This document shows, one piece after another, positions 63,685 to 64,000 of a DNA stretch of 64,000 nt. This stretch comes from Paenibacillus hemerocallicola (GTDB taxonomy: Bacteria > Bacillota > Bacilli > Paenibacillales > NBRC-103111), in NCBI RefSeq assembly GCF_006265175.1, contig NZ_VDCQ01000012.1, forward strand, positions 1 through 64,000. Direction: 5' to 3'. Below the pieces are notes generated by a model. It did no database searches and was not told the origin of the DNA. It worked only from the letters and a program-made list of their open reading frames with translations. Made by a program: the position numbers and the translations under genes. Every line of letters starts with the position of its first letter. Position 1 is the first letter of the stretch.

Positions 63685-64000
63685 TTACTGCACCTCCTTC
63701 GAAGATTGTTCCTTCGTGATCGTTTTCAGTCCGATAACCCCTGCGAGCAGCAGGAGAATAAGCAGCAGCTTGCCGATGCTGAACGGCTCCCGAAAAACGA
63801 CCATTTCCATGAGCACCGTGCCGGCCGTCCCGATTCCGGTAAAAACGGCGTAAGCCGTCCCGATCGGAAGCTGCTTGGATGCCCTGATCAGCAAATCCAT
63901 ACTGATCAGGATCGCGACGATCGTACCGATCCAACCGAGCGCATCATCTGCGTGCTTTAGCCCGCTTACCCAAGCGATTTCGAATATTCCCGCAATCAAG
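63685..64000 (-). CDS. ykkC: SMR family exporter subunit YkkC-like (5' partial)
   Basis: At least 104 residues; the first few codons lie beyond the right edge. IAGIFEIAWVSGLKHADDALGWIGT contains the essential Glu and matches the YkkC type, followed by GTAYAVFTGIGTAGTVLMEMVVFREP. It is upstream of ykkD, the same order as in B. subtilis. Any guanidine riboswitch would be outside the window, so regulation cannot be checked here. Confidence 0.87.
   Translation of the reverse strand, partial: LIAGIFEIAWVSGLKHADDALGWIGTIVAILISMDLLIRASKQLPIGTAYAVFTGIGTAGTVLMEMVVFREPFSIGKLLLILLLLAGVIGLKTITKEQSSKEVQ

Noticed and set aside
1-64000. CRISPR array, tRNA, rRNA, IS element or prophage
   Set aside because: No regularly spaced repeats, no tRNA-like cloverleaf with CCA end, no transposase or phage genes were seen.

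Overview
The window looks like the chromosome of an endospore-forming Bacillota of the Paenibacillus/Cohnella type. It carries spoVFA/B (dipicolinate synthase), spoIIIE, sleB, tepA, spoVS and ylxY. Shine-Dalgarno sites are strong (AGGAGG/GGAGGTG), UUG and GUG starts are common, GC is moderate to high, and gene order follows the Bacillus subtilis infB-to-ymcA segment. Nearly all genes lie on the + strand. I see no rRNA, tRNA, CRISPR array, transposase or prophage.

Layout. 1-8.2 kb: translation and RNA genes infB (5' end outside the window), rbfA, nrnA, truB, ribF, rpsO, pnp. 8.5-19.6 kb: ylxY, mlpA, dut, then dipicolinate/lysine genes dpaA-dpaB-asd-dapG-dapA, a ribonuclease J, tepA and ylzJ. 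19.7-29.1 kb: spoIIIE, sleB and the ymfFHIJKM group. 29.2-35.2 kb: yajQ, rimO-pgsA, cinA, recA (with a LexA box) and recX. 35.2-38.9 kb is an accessory stretch: a Gfo/Idh/MocA oxidoreductase, a split chromate-transporter pair and a ROK regulator. 39.2-46.1 kb: rny, ymdB, spoVS, a dipeptidase and korAB. 46.1-53 kb is a second accessory stretch: DoxX, an MBL-fold lipoprotein, a ROK repressor, an orphan solute-binding lipoprotein, YdcF, a HAD phosphatase and PduL. 53.1-55.2 kb: miaB-ymcA. 55.2-64 kb: a lipid kinase, LMW-PTP, TspO, a permease, a multidomain DUF2087 regulator, an exported FAD lipoprotein, a BNR/Asp-box protein and the ykkC/ykkD exporter pair cut by the right edge.

How the genes work together. 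One theme is sporulation: dapG/asd/dapA feed dihydrodipicolinate to DpaAB, SpoIIIE pumps DNA into the forespore, and TepA and SleB act in outgrowth and germination. Promoter-like sequences fit this timing: sigma-H before spoVS, sigma-G before tepA and sleB, a sigma-K-like site before dpaA, and a weak sigma-E-like site before ylxY. A second theme is RNA turnover: PNPase, RNase J, NrnA, RNase Y and the RNase Y partner YmcA all lie in this 64 kb.

Most of the window is conserved and ordinary. The most unusual signals are: a 22-bp operator-like sequence, differing at one base, downstream of the -10 boxes of two promoters that flank a ROK repressor gene; two genes whose ideal SD and homology-predicted start fall on AUA or AUU; an intergenic repeat/hairpin cluster before mlpA; a histidine-rich N-terminus on YmcA; and a zinc-finger/HTH/DUF2087/degenerate-GIY-YIG fusion. 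I did not find a clearly new defence or mobile system.
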